The position numbers and the translations under genes are program-made. Below, one piece after another: positions 26,164 through 34,063 of a stretch of DNA of 64,000 bases (position 1 is the first letter of the stretch; every line of letters begins with the position of its first letter). The DNA lies in assembly GCA_047975205.1 (NCBI GenBank), contig JBKEDC010000019.1, positions 62,001-126,000 of the forward strand, in the 5' to 3' direction. The stretch comes from JBKEDC01 sp047975205 (GTDB taxonomy: Bacteria; Bacteroidota; Bacteroidia; Bacteroidales; Prolixibacteraceae). The notes beneath the pieces were generated by a model that was not told the DNA's origin, did no database searches, and saw nothing but the letters and a program-made list of their open reading frames with translations.

Positions 26164-27462
26164 ATGACACAAAAATTGAAAGAAACAGCCTATAAATTAC
26201 AATCAATTCAAACAGGAGTTACGTTTGATGATTCCTATTGGATACTTGATCCTGCAGATGAAAAGGAACCTACACTAATTAGAGCTATTTATGATAAAAA
26301 ACAGTTGAAAATTGGTAATGATGATGAAGGATTATATAAATTTTCAGATTGGTTGCCTATTATCCGAAGATTAAAAGGTTCAGCAGCTCCGGTAACTTAC
26401 AAGAGTAAAGGATTAGCAAAAAAATTGGGTTTAAATAATTTATGGATTACATTCAGCGGATATAACCCTAAAATCAATGCCAATATTCGCACATGTTCAT
26501 TTAAAGAAACAGAAGCTTACAGTGTGTGCGGACGTATGCGTGAAGATGAAAAGCGAGTTCTTGTAGTAGCTTCGGCAGGAAATACAGCTCGTGCTTTTGC
26601 TCAAGTTTGTTCTGATAATCATATTCCATTGTTGCTTTGTGTTCCGGAAGATAATATTTCAGCTTTATATTTTGATGCACCGCTTAATCCTTGTGTAAAA
26701 TTAGTTGTTGCCAAATCAGGTGGCGATTATTACGATGCTATTCATATTTCAAATGTAGCAGTAAAAGGAGAACATTTCTTTGCTGAAGGAGGAGCAAAAA
26801 ATGTAGCCCGAAGAGATGGCATGGCAACTACGGTACTTTCAGCAGTTACTACAATTGGCAAAATTCCTGAATTTTACTTTCAAGCTGTGGGTAGTGGAAC
26901 AGGCGCTATTGCCGCTTGGGAAGCCAATTTACGATTTATTGAAGATGGAAGGTATGGTAAAAACAAAATGAAGCTTTTAGTATCGCAAAACGCCCCATTT
27001 TTACCCATGTATGATGCTTGGAAAGCCGATAGCAGAGAAATTTTGCCGCTTAACGATGATGAAGCACGAAATCAGGTAGAAATTATTGATGCCAAAGTAC
27101 TTTCAAACCGTAAGCCTCCATATAGCATTGCAGGCGGTTTATACGATGCATTGAAAGATACTGACGGCGATGTATTAAGTGTTAGCAACAATGAATTGCG
27201 TGCAGCAGGTGAATTGTTTAAAGAAACTGAAGATATAGATATTCACCCGGCAGCGGCAGCGGCAGTTGCTTCACTAATTAATTCAGTAAAAAATAAAACA
27301 GTGAATGCTGATAGTCTAATCATGCTAAATATTACCGGAGGTGGTGAAGAAAAATACAAAGAATCGAGAGAAATTGTATACTTAAAACCGAACATTGTAT
27401 TTGAACTTGATGCCGAAGAAGATTTCATATTAACTGAGGTGAATAAACTATTCGGATATTAG
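26164..27462 (+). CDS. Cysteate synthase-like PLP enzyme (threonine synthase superfamily)
   Basis: The 432-residue fold type II PLP enzyme resembles threonine synthase, but the PLP-lysine motif is SFKETEAY (Lys114) instead of the SFKDR of threonine synthases. That variant, with VVASAGNTARAFAQV (residues about 136-150) and AVGSGTGAIAAWEAN (about 240-254), fits the cysteate synthase group, which makes L-cysteate from O-phosphoserine and sulfite in methanogens and is widely annotated in Bacteroidota. In this phylum cysteate is the precursor of capnine-type sulfonolipids. An authentic threonine synthase is the alternative and cannot be fully excluded. It is a lone gene with its own -7 box and terminator. 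Confidence 0.72.
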   Translation: MTQKLKETAYKLQSIQTGVTFDDSYWILDPADEKEPTLIRAIYDKKQLKIGNDDEGLYKFSDWLPIIRRLKGSAAPVTYKSKGLAKKLGLNNLWITFSGYNPKINANIRTCSFKETEAYSVCGRMREDEKRVLVVASAGNTARAFAQVCSDNHIPLLLCVPEDNISALYFDAPLNPCVKLVVAKSGGDYYDAIHISNVAVKGEHFFAEGGAKNVARRDGMATTVLSAVTTIGKIPEFYFQAVGSGTGAIAAWEANLRFIEDGRYGKNKMKLLVSQNAPFLPMYDAWKADSREILPLNDDEARNQVEIIDAKVLSNRKPPYSIAGGLYDALKDTDGDVLSVSNNELRAAGELFKETEDIDIHPAAAAAVASLINSVKNKTVNADSLIMLNITGGGEEKYKESREIVYLKPNIVFELDAEEDFILTEVNKLFGY

Positions 27463-27489
27463 AGCACCAAGTATATTTAATTAAATATA

Positions 27490-27525
27490 TAAACCTCCTA
27501 ATTTTATATGAATTAGGAGGTTTTA
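27490..27525 (+). terminator. Terminator of the cysteate synthase-like gene
   Basis: AAACCTCCTAATT (27491-27503) pairs with AATTAGGAGGTTTT (27511-27524) across a short loop. Confidence 0.88.
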
Positions 27526-27562
27526 TTATAATAGTTCACATGCTGTAGCCGGATAATAAAAA

Positions 27563-27590
27563 ATAAAAGCACCCCTAGAGGTGCTTTTAT
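27563..27590 (-). terminator. Terminator of the leftward surface lipoprotein gene
   Basis: ATAAAAGCACC (27563-27573) pairs with GGTGCTTTTAT (27580-27590). It lies 20 bases past the stop of the minus-strand gene. Confidence 0.8.
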
Positions 27591-27610
27591 TATATAGTTA
27601 TTTATAAAAA

Positions 27611-29710
27611 CTAAATAGTTTCAAAAATATCGCTCCATTCAGTATCAGCACCTGTAGTAATACCACCTACGCCGACAAGAGATTTTGCTTGTATTTTAAA
27701 TCCTTGATCTTTAGTAGCATTTACTTCCCAATTGCCGCCAGTAGAAATAAGATTACCATTAACAACTATTTTACAGTTAGTAAATGAAGAATCTATATTT
27801 ATTTTTGCATGAGGTTTAATAGTAAGATTACCATTAATAGTGATTATTACATCGCTTCCATTCACGGTTAAAGTACAGTTTTCACCTATAGTAGATGCTT
27901 TACCAAAAGTTGTATTTCCCAATTTGGCTTCAGAGCCTTGTTCTTTACCATCATATACTGCTAAATATAATCCTCCAGCTATATCACCTTGTATAGTTCC
28001 TTCAGCACTATATAAACCTATACTTCCGTCAACTACACTACCTGCCGGAAGAACAATATTATCATTCGTATCATCATCGCCATATTCTGAAGCTTTAATG
28101 TCCCCTTTAATAGCTACATCTCCTGCTAATTTTAGAGTTGCGGCATCCCCAATTGTAATATCAGTTGATTGGAAGATATTGCTTACATATAGATATGAAG
28201 ATCCTTCAAGTACTAATGGGCTGCTAAAAATCATAGAGCCATACCAATCAACATCATTTGATGCTTTAAATGTATAATTAAGTCCGGAAGAAAGGTAACC
28301 GGTATAATTACCTCCGGATATGCTTTGATTTTCTGATGAGCTATCATAGCTGATTTCATAACTTGGAGATAATTCTGATGGAGCATCAGAATCAATCGTT
28401 TGTTCAACATATTTGATTATGGTCATACCTGCAGTTCCAGAAGCAATAAACAAATAATCTCCCGAGGTGAAAATTTTATTTGGAGATCCTTCTAATACGA
28501 TACCTCCATTACACTTCTGATAGCTCAGATCAGGATCAGCAATCAAGTCGCCAACCCAATGAATCATTACACCGTTAGCCCCCTCCGCAATAAGCACAAA
28601 TTTATCTTGATATGAAGCTACATCATTAGCTTCCTCATCGGTATCCGACGACGAATAATTATTTTTCACATTAGCTATCGTGCCAATTTCAGAAAGATCT
28701 TCATTATACATAGCTATTCCGTTTTTACCAAGAGATACTATCGGATATATGCCTTGATAAAATCCCATTAGGCGTTGTGCTCCTGCTTTATCATCCATAG
28801 TGACTGCTGCAGAAGTACCTGTAAATGAATTTAGGTCAGTACCTGTTAACCAATAACCTTTTCCATTGTTATTTATATTAATAGATCTGCCATCTCCAAC
28901 AGAAGTACTATTTTCAATGGTCATATCTTCTGCATTAAATTCTACAGAATATCCGTCAGTACCGGAAATTACATATACCTTACCACCTTTAGCAATGACA
29001 TCTTTAGCTACATAACCGGGCACATCATTCAAAGTATAATCAATTGATGGGGTAGATATATTTAATTCACTTGTATTAAATGATAATAGCACGGCACTTG
29101 AAGATACTTGATTATCTTTATGGTCTTCACTTGCATTCCAAACATCTTTGTTAACAGCTCCGGTAGCATATAGTTTGCTGTTATCTTCGTTTAAAGATAG
29201 ACCAAAAAGATCAATGTTGTTCAAATCTACAGTTTGCACGATAGAAGGCTCTTCCGGATTAGAAAGATCTATGACGTCAATATAACCATGATATGAAATT
29301 GCTCCCGATGCATCAGTATCGCCAATATTGCTGGCATCCATTGTGCCATAGGCAATATAAGCAAATTGAGAACCATCATATACCACATCATTTGCTTGTT
29401 GTGAATCTGTTCCATCTCCGAGTCCGTTTGCACGAATTTTCCCGTTATAAAATAAAGGTAAAGTAAGCGGAGGAATAATTACACTGCTTTCTTCTTTTAC
29501 ACTTGGAGATTTCTTACGCAATCTGTCAAAAGCGGCATTTTGAGTAACAGGATCTCCGTTATTGCTATTATCTACACGATCGTCATCTCCGTCAATTGTT
29601 CCGGCGGTAAATCCATCCCCATTTTTATCATTATCAGATGAGGAATCATTGTTGCAAGAGAAGCTAATGGCTCCTAGAGCTATTAGCATCATTAATAGAT
29701 ATTTCTTCAT
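27611..29710 (-). CDS. Large surface lipoprotein with beta-propeller-like and beta-helix-like parts
   Basis: The protein has 699 residues. The signal peptide ends in SFSC (Cys19), followed by a very Asp/Ser/Asn-rich linker (about 20-60). Residues about 85-440 show repeats such as YIDVIDLSNPEEPSIVQTV and LFIASGTAGMTIIKYV (quoted in part) that resemble LVIVD-type beta-propeller proteins. From about 480 the sequence changes to regularly spaced short beta-strands (LKLAGDVAIKGDIKA, GDIAGGLYL, ITINGNLTIKPHAKINI) like a bactofilin or right-handed beta-helix. It is probably exposed on the cell surface. No enzyme motif is seen. Confidence 0.72.
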   Translation of the reverse strand: MKKYLLMMLIALGAISFSCNNDSSSDNDKNGDGFTAGTIDGDDDRVDNSNNGDPVTQNAAFDRLRKKSPSVKEESSVIIPPLTLPLFYNGKIRANGLGDGTDSQQANDVVYDGSQFAYIAYGTMDASNIGDTDASGAISYHGYIDVIDLSNPEEPSIVQTVDLNNIDLFGLSLNEDNSKLYATGAVNKDVWNASEDHKDNQVSSSAVLLSFNTSELNISTPSIDYTLNDVPGYVAKDVIAKGGKVYVISGTDGYSVEFNAEDMTIENSTSVGDGRSININNNGKGYWLTGTDLNSFTGTSAAVTMDDKAGAQRLMGFYQGIYPIVSLGKNGIAMYNEDLSEIGTIANVKNNYSSSDTDEEANDVASYQDKFVLIAEGANGVMIHWVGDLIADPDLSYQKCNGGIVLEGSPNKIFTSGDYLFIASGTAGMTIIKYVEQTIDSDAPSELSPSYEISYDSSSENQSISGGNYTGYLSSGLNYTFKASNDVDWYGSMIFSSPLVLEGSSYLYVSNIFQSTDITIGDAATLKLAGDVAIKGDIKASEYGDDDTNDNIVLPAGSVVDGSIGLYSAEGTIQGDIAGGLYLAVYDGKEQGSEAKLGNTTFGKASTIGENCTLTVNGSDVIITINGNLTIKPHAKINIDSSFTNCKIVVNGNLISTGGNWEVNATKDQGFKIQAKSLVGVGGITTGADTEWSDIFETI

Positions 29711-29735
29711 TATTTAAATACAATTTTTTAGACCA

Positions 29736-29743
29736 CAAATCTA
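29736..29743 (-). promoter_or_regulatory. -7 promoter element of the surface lipoprotein (TAGATTTG)
   Basis: On the minus strand this is an exact TAnnTTTG match 25 bases upstream of the start codon at 29710. Confidence 0.5.
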
Positions 29744-30144
29744 ATAATAATAATATAAATTAAATATTTTATATTACATTTTAACTTAAATTAAGTTTCT
29801 ATAAAATTGATTTAAAATAATACTCATGATTGTTAATATATTATTCTATATAAAAAGTTTCATATGAACCAATAAAATTTTATAACTTAATGCTATACGA
29901 GAGATATTCACCGGTATTAACTCACGAACGTAAATTAATATCTACATTAATTTTCTTTTCCTAGCAACCAATTTTTGCATTTGATTTTTAGGTAAAACCA
30001 TAAAAAATAAACAATGTCCAGATTTAGAATGGACATTGTCATTAATCAGTTTCTAATAATTTTTGAGGATAGAATGAGATTACAATTAAATAAATTCCTC
30101 AGTAGTCAATACAATTAACGAAACAGCATCAATATAAGAACTAG
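29744..30144. other. Intergenic region with a hairpin downstream of the helicase
   Basis: About 400 AT-rich bases lie between two leftward genes. The only structure seen is an inverted repeat at 30011-30039 (ACAATGTCCA with TGGACATTGT) followed on the minus strand by a T-rich tract; it may terminate the helicase transcript about 105 bases past its stop codon. No gene is recognisable in the rest. Confidence 0.5.
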
Positions 30145-31476
30145 CTAGCGTCTGCCTTTTCTAAATTTACGTTGTTTTGATGCATGTTTCGGCGGATTAA
30201 CCGGTTTATTCGTTTTACCTGTTTGACCCGGGCGACGCTTCTTTTCATGAAATGCTCCTTTAAATTCAGGGTCTTCAAGTCGTTTCTGGCGATCAATTTC
30301 ACGTTGTTGGTCAATATATTCTGTCTTTGGTGTTTCCGGTACTTCCACTTCATCGGGGATAACTTCTTGTGTAATATCCATACGAATGATTTTTTCAATC
30401 TTGCGTAAATGATATTCCTCTGAAGGATCAATCAGTGAAATAGCTTCACCATGATTATTAGCCCTTGCTGTTCTGCCAATGCGATGCACATAATCTTCAT
30501 AGCGCTGAGGCAAGTCGAAATTAATAACATGACTAATCAAACTTACATCTAATCCGCGTGCTGAAACATCGGTAGATATTAATATACGTATTTCACCCTC
30601 TTTGAAGGCATTTATAGCGTTTATACGGGCATTCTGACCTTTATTTGAGTGTAATATACGCTTTTCACCTTCCGTCTTTCTACGAATGATTTTAAATACT
30701 TGGTCAGCATGTTCTTTTGTCCTGACAAATATAATTACACGATTAAATTTTTCTTCATCGCTAAGTAAAAATTGAATTAAATTCAATTTTGCCCTAAAAT
30801 TAGGTACTTCAAAATAACTTTGTTTGACTAATTGAGCAGGCGTTGCCGAAGGAGCAACTTCAATACGTTTAGGGAAGGCCAAAAACTCTTCACTCATATG
30901 CTCTACTTTTTCTCCGAAAGTGGCTGAAAAAAGCAAGTTCTGGCGTTTGCGCGGTATAATTTCTAATAGCTGACGAATTTGTGGAATAAATCCCATATCT
31001 AACATACGATCGGCTTCATCAATTACCAAAAACTTTAGTTTTTTTAGTGATAATGCTCCGGCTTGATACAAATCCCAAAGCCGTCCGGGAGTAGCTACCA
31101 CAATATCAACACCAGGTTTTACTAAATCAGCATGCTTTGTCCATCCTATACCTCCGTAAACAGCGACATGGCGAATATTGGAATAAGCTAAAAATTCTTC
31201 CATATCTTCGCCAACCTGAATGGCTAATTCTCGGGTAGGAACCAATATTAAAGCTCTTGGGTCATTTCCTTCGGCTTTTAGCAGCTTCATAAAAATAGGC
31301 AACAAATAAGCTGCTGTTTTACCCGTTCCCGTTTGTGCTATACCCAATACATCAGCACCGGAAGTAATAACAGGAATTGCTTTTTCCTGAATAGGAGTTG
31401 GAGTTTCGAAGCCAATTTCTTTCAGACTCTTAAGAATTGACTTGTTAACCTTTAAATCTTCAAATGATTTGCTCAT
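30145..31476 (-). CDS. DEAD-box ATP-dependent RNA helicase (RhlE-like)
   Basis: The 443-residue helicase carries the full motif set: Q motif TPTPIQ (25-30), motif I AQTGTGKT (47-54), Ia PTRELAIQ (80-87), II DEAD (153-156), III SAT (184-186), and the C-terminal HRIGRTAR with DVSARGLDVS. A basic tail of about 60 residues (rich in Arg, Lys, Pro and Gln) follows the core, typical of RhlE-type helicases involved in ribosome assembly and cold adaptation. The tail is also partly open in another frame, which is just a shadow. Its -7 box lies only four bases from the start codon. Confidence 0.95.
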   Translation of the reverse strand: MSKSFEDLKVNKSILKSLKEIGFETPTPIQEKAIPVITSGADVLGIAQTGTGKTAAYLLPIFMKLLKAEGNDPRALILVPTRELAIQVGEDMEEFLAYSNIRHVAVYGGIGWTKHADLVKPGVDIVVATPGRLWDLYQAGALSLKKLKFLVIDEADRMLDMGFIPQIRQLLEIIPRKRQNLLFSATFGEKVEHMSEEFLAFPKRIEVAPSATPAQLVKQSYFEVPNFRAKLNLIQFLLSDEEKFNRVIIFVRTKEHADQVFKIIRRKTEGEKRILHSNKGQNARINAINAFKEGEIRILISTDVSARGLDVSLISHVINFDLPQRYEDYVHRIGRTARANNHGEAISLIDPSEEYHLRKIEKIIRMDITQEVIPDEVEVPETPKTEYIDQQREIDRQKRLEDPEFKGAFHEKKRRPGQTGKTNKPVNPPKHASKQRKFRKGRR

Positions 31477-31480
31477 GCTG

Positions 31481-31488
31481 CAAAGATA
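31481..31488 (-). promoter_or_regulatory. -7 promoter element next to the helicase start (TATCTTTG)
   Basis: On the minus strand the exact consensus TATCTTTG is followed by CAGC and then the ATG. Transcription from this element would start at or very near the initiation codon, predicting a nearly leaderless transcript. Confidence 0.45.
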
Positions 31489-31556
31489 GTAGTTAATCCG
31501 TAACTACGAACTAACAACAAAATCACTTTACCAAAGAAAACAAATAAGCAAGCCAA

Positions 31557-31943
31557 TTAAATATGAATATCTATTTGGTTTAATATTTCTTTTAAATTAA
31601 CCAAATTAAAAGGTTTCGACATAAATTCATCCATGCCTAGCTGAATACATTTATCTCTATCATTATCTAGTGTATTAGCCGTTACTGCAATGATGGGAGT
31701 ATGATTACAGTTGTTTTCATTTTCATATTCCCTAATTTTCTGAGTAGCTTCTAAACCATCCATGATAGGCATCATTATATCCATAAGCACAAAGCTAAAT
31801 TTGTTTTGTTTAAATAATTCAAGCCCTTCCAAACCATTATTTGCAATAACAATTTCACAGTTCAGCTTTTTTAAACTAAAAGTAACTACCTTTTGGTTCA
31901 ATATATTATCCTCTACCAATAAAATCGAAAGATTATCTGACAT
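31557..31943 (-). CDS. Stand-alone response regulator receiver protein
   Basis: The 128-residue protein is a single REC domain. The acidic pocket is VEDN (residues 10-13), the phosphoacceptor is Asp55 in LMDIMMPIMDG, the conserved Thr is in AVTANT, and the Lys is in MSKPF. The MPIMDGLEA pattern is typical of receivers from hybrid histidine kinases, so it may be a phosphotransfer intermediate or a remnant of such a protein. No kinase is adjacent. A -7 box (TACTTTTG) precedes it, which supports independent expression. Confidence 0.93.
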   Translation of the reverse strand: MSDNLSILLVEDNILNQKVVTFSLKKLNCEIVIANNGLEGLELFKQNKFSFVLMDIMMPIMDGLEATQKIREYENENNCNHTPIIAVTANTLDNDRDKCIQLGMDEFMSKPFNLVNLKEILNQIDIHI

Positions 31944-31959
31944 TCCATTATGTTTTCTC

Positions 31960-31967
31960 CAAAAGTA
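31960..31967 (-). promoter_or_regulatory. -7 promoter element of the response regulator (TACTTTTG)
   Basis: Exact TAnnTTTG match on the minus strand, 17 bases upstream of the ATG. Confidence 0.45.
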
Positions 31968-33393
31968 TATCTTTTAATCTTAAAAACGACTTACCACAGC
32001 ATAAAAAATAAAATTTTAGAAAATATTCATGCCATTTACTTTAAGAAGATACTTAATCGTTTCTGAAATTTTAATTCTCTAATCGATATCTTTTTTGCTG
32101 AATAAGCTTTTTTCATCATTGGCTCATAAACATGGTTTTTCTTTATTATTAGTTTTATCATATAATATATAAATCAATTAATAATAATAATGTCGGTTAG
32201 TTCACTTTATAATTTTAATGAACTTTACTTGTATAATAAGATTTCATTGTTGTAAGGCTTGTTATTAATATACTCTGAACATATTAAAGTGCTATAAATA
32301 AGTGTATTTTCTTTCTTTTGCACAGTTGTTAGTAAGCTATTACTTTTAATAAAATGTTTAAGTTTTTACTGTGCATAACGCTTCATTTTAAATTGATTTC
32401 TTTTCAAAATCTTCTTTTGCTTTTTCTGAACTTCTTTTGATATAAAGCTTCTTCTTAAAGTTGCAAATAAGTTATGTTGTATTTATTATTTTTCTTACAA
32501 CAGTTTTTATATAGTAACTAACAATTTACTAATTATTATTATCTTCATAATTAATGAATTAACTTTTTCATTCAACAGGTATTTTATATTTGTTGAAAAT
32601 TTAAATGCTCTTTTAGCTACGATTAAAGTACACTCTTTATCTATTTTTTATATAGAATTATCTTATCAGATTATTTAAAAGAACTACAATGAAATAATCA
32701 AACCATATTTTCTTTAAGCTATCTATCCTATAAAATTATTAATTCAAAAAAATGTTTGACACTGTTTTCTTGCTGAGAAATGGAGTAAATAGTTCTCGCT
32801 ACATTCATATTTTATGAGGAAAGTCAACAAAACGTATTTTTGTACTAGTATTTTCTACAAATCACATGATAAGCTTCTAATGATGGTTATTCTTTATAAG
32901 AAATATAGTAAATACAATTAATAGTATTCATGTTTGATGAAGATAATTTATACTGGCTGTTTTGCTTTTCTTATTTTTTAATACCTAGAGATTCGAAATA
33001 AAATATTATTTGATGAAATGACTTTATTTTATTGTAGAACATTTTTAAACTTAAATAGGGTATTGTTGTAGATTTTATTTAGATTATTGAATATATCTGT
33101 TTAGTTCATTTTTTTAATAATAAAAATGAATTAGATAGAATTACTTGTAATATGCTAATATTCAAATAAATATAAATTCAGAAAATATAGTTAACATAAT
33201 AATCTAGTTATTTTATATATATTCTAAACGGTATAGATAACTTTCTATGAAATTAACAATAAAAATAGCCAATTCTTTCCATATTTGAGTTTTGTAATTG
33301 ATATTGATGGAAAAGTTTATTCTTTCCATATTTATATTCTACAACTTTCAGATTACATTTGTGTTTCAAAAAGTATTACTTAAATTATAGATC
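31968..33393. other. Very AT-rich 1.4 kb non-coding region at a strand switch
   Basis: No frame of useful length, tRNA signature or conserved protein motif is visible. The region is markedly richer in A and T than its flanks. It separates leftward genes (to 27.6 kb) from a rightward run of ten genes. TGTGCATAA at 32370-32378 is the complement of TTATGCACA, a match to the relaxed DnaA-box pattern TTATNCACA; TTTTGCACA near 32317 is one mismatch away. These features allow an origin of replication but do not prove one. A decayed gene or a long untranslated region are alternatives. Confidence 0.4.
33272..33333 (+). repeat. Pair of 15-base direct repeats upstream of ybeY
   Basis: ATTCTTTCCATATTT occurs at 33272-33286 and again at 33319-33333, 47 bases apart. 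The second copy overlaps an imperfect dyad (TGGAAAAG ... TCTTTCCA, 33308-33327). It could be a regulator-binding pair or chance in AT-rich DNA. Confidence 0.4.
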
Positions 33394-33810
33394 ATGGCTA
33401 TACTATTTCATTTTGAAGATGTGAAAACATTTACTTTAGAACGACGAAAAATAAAATCATGGATAAAGCTGGCTGTTGAAGAGGAGAATTATAGTCTATC
33501 TGATGTAAATTTTATTTTTTGTTCAGATGATTACTTGCTTGATGTAAATCGTCAATATCTTGATCATGATTATTACACCGATATTATTACTTTCGATTAC
33601 GTGGAAGATAAAAAAGTAGCCGGAGATATTTTTGTAAGTACAGATAGGGTGTTTGAAAATGCTAAAACTTTCAATGTAAGTTTTAATATAGAGCTACGCC
33701 GGATGTTAATTCACGGCATACTCCATTTATTAACTTATAAGGATAAAGAACCGAAAGATAAGAAGCTAATGACAGAAAAAGAAGATTATTATCTGGCTAA
33801 ATACGAATAA
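33394..33810 (+). CDS. ybeY: Endoribonuclease YbeY
   Basis: The 138-residue protein belongs to the UPF0054/YbeY family, which acts in 16S rRNA maturation and ribosome quality control. Family landmarks are LNRQYL-like DVNRQYLDHDYYTDIITF (residues about 50-67) and the metal site HGILHL (His107 and His111). The canonical motif continues GYDH with a third His ligand; here the sequence is TYKDK, so that position is Asp117. I believe a YKDK form is common in Bacteroidota YbeY. The ATG follows AT-rich sequence without a clear ribosome-binding site. Confidence 0.92.
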   Translation: MAILFHFEDVKTFTLERRKIKSWIKLAVEEENYSLSDVNFIFCSDDYLLDVNRQYLDHDYYTDIITFDYVEDKKVAGDIFVSTDRVFENAKTFNVSFNIELRRMLIHGILHLLTYKDKEPKDKKLMTEKEDYYLAKYE

Positions 33811-33861
33811 GTTTCTCATTTACAGTTTTAAAACTTTATATAAAAGTATTACTTTCGTCGT

Positions 33862-33920
33862 TTCAATTAAAATATATAAAGACCAAAAGCATTTTTTGGT
33901 CTTTATATATTTTAATTGAA
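33862..33920 (+). terminator. 27-base perfect inverted repeat between ybeY and mnmG
   Basis: The arms 33862-33888 and 33894-33920 are exactly complementary over 27 bases, with a loop of only five bases (GCATT). The inner part GACCAAAA/TTTTGGTC is followed by A/T-rich outer stem. It probably terminates ybeY transcription 51 bases after its stop codon, but the arms are much longer than a terminator needs. Confidence 0.75.
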
Positions 33921-34063
33921 TTAGCATGATATTTTTATGATATATGCCTTGTGTACCTAAATCTAAAAATATCAAATTCTCAAAATAATAACTACATTTA
34001 AAGATCTTGAAAGCTTTATTTATAGCATAGCTTTTTTTGTCTTCAAAGTTTTATAGAATAATT

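Noticed and set aside
30141..30431. Basic 96-codon frame within the helicase tail
   Set aside because: It is a shifted reading of the Lys/Arg-rich 3' end of the helicase gene.
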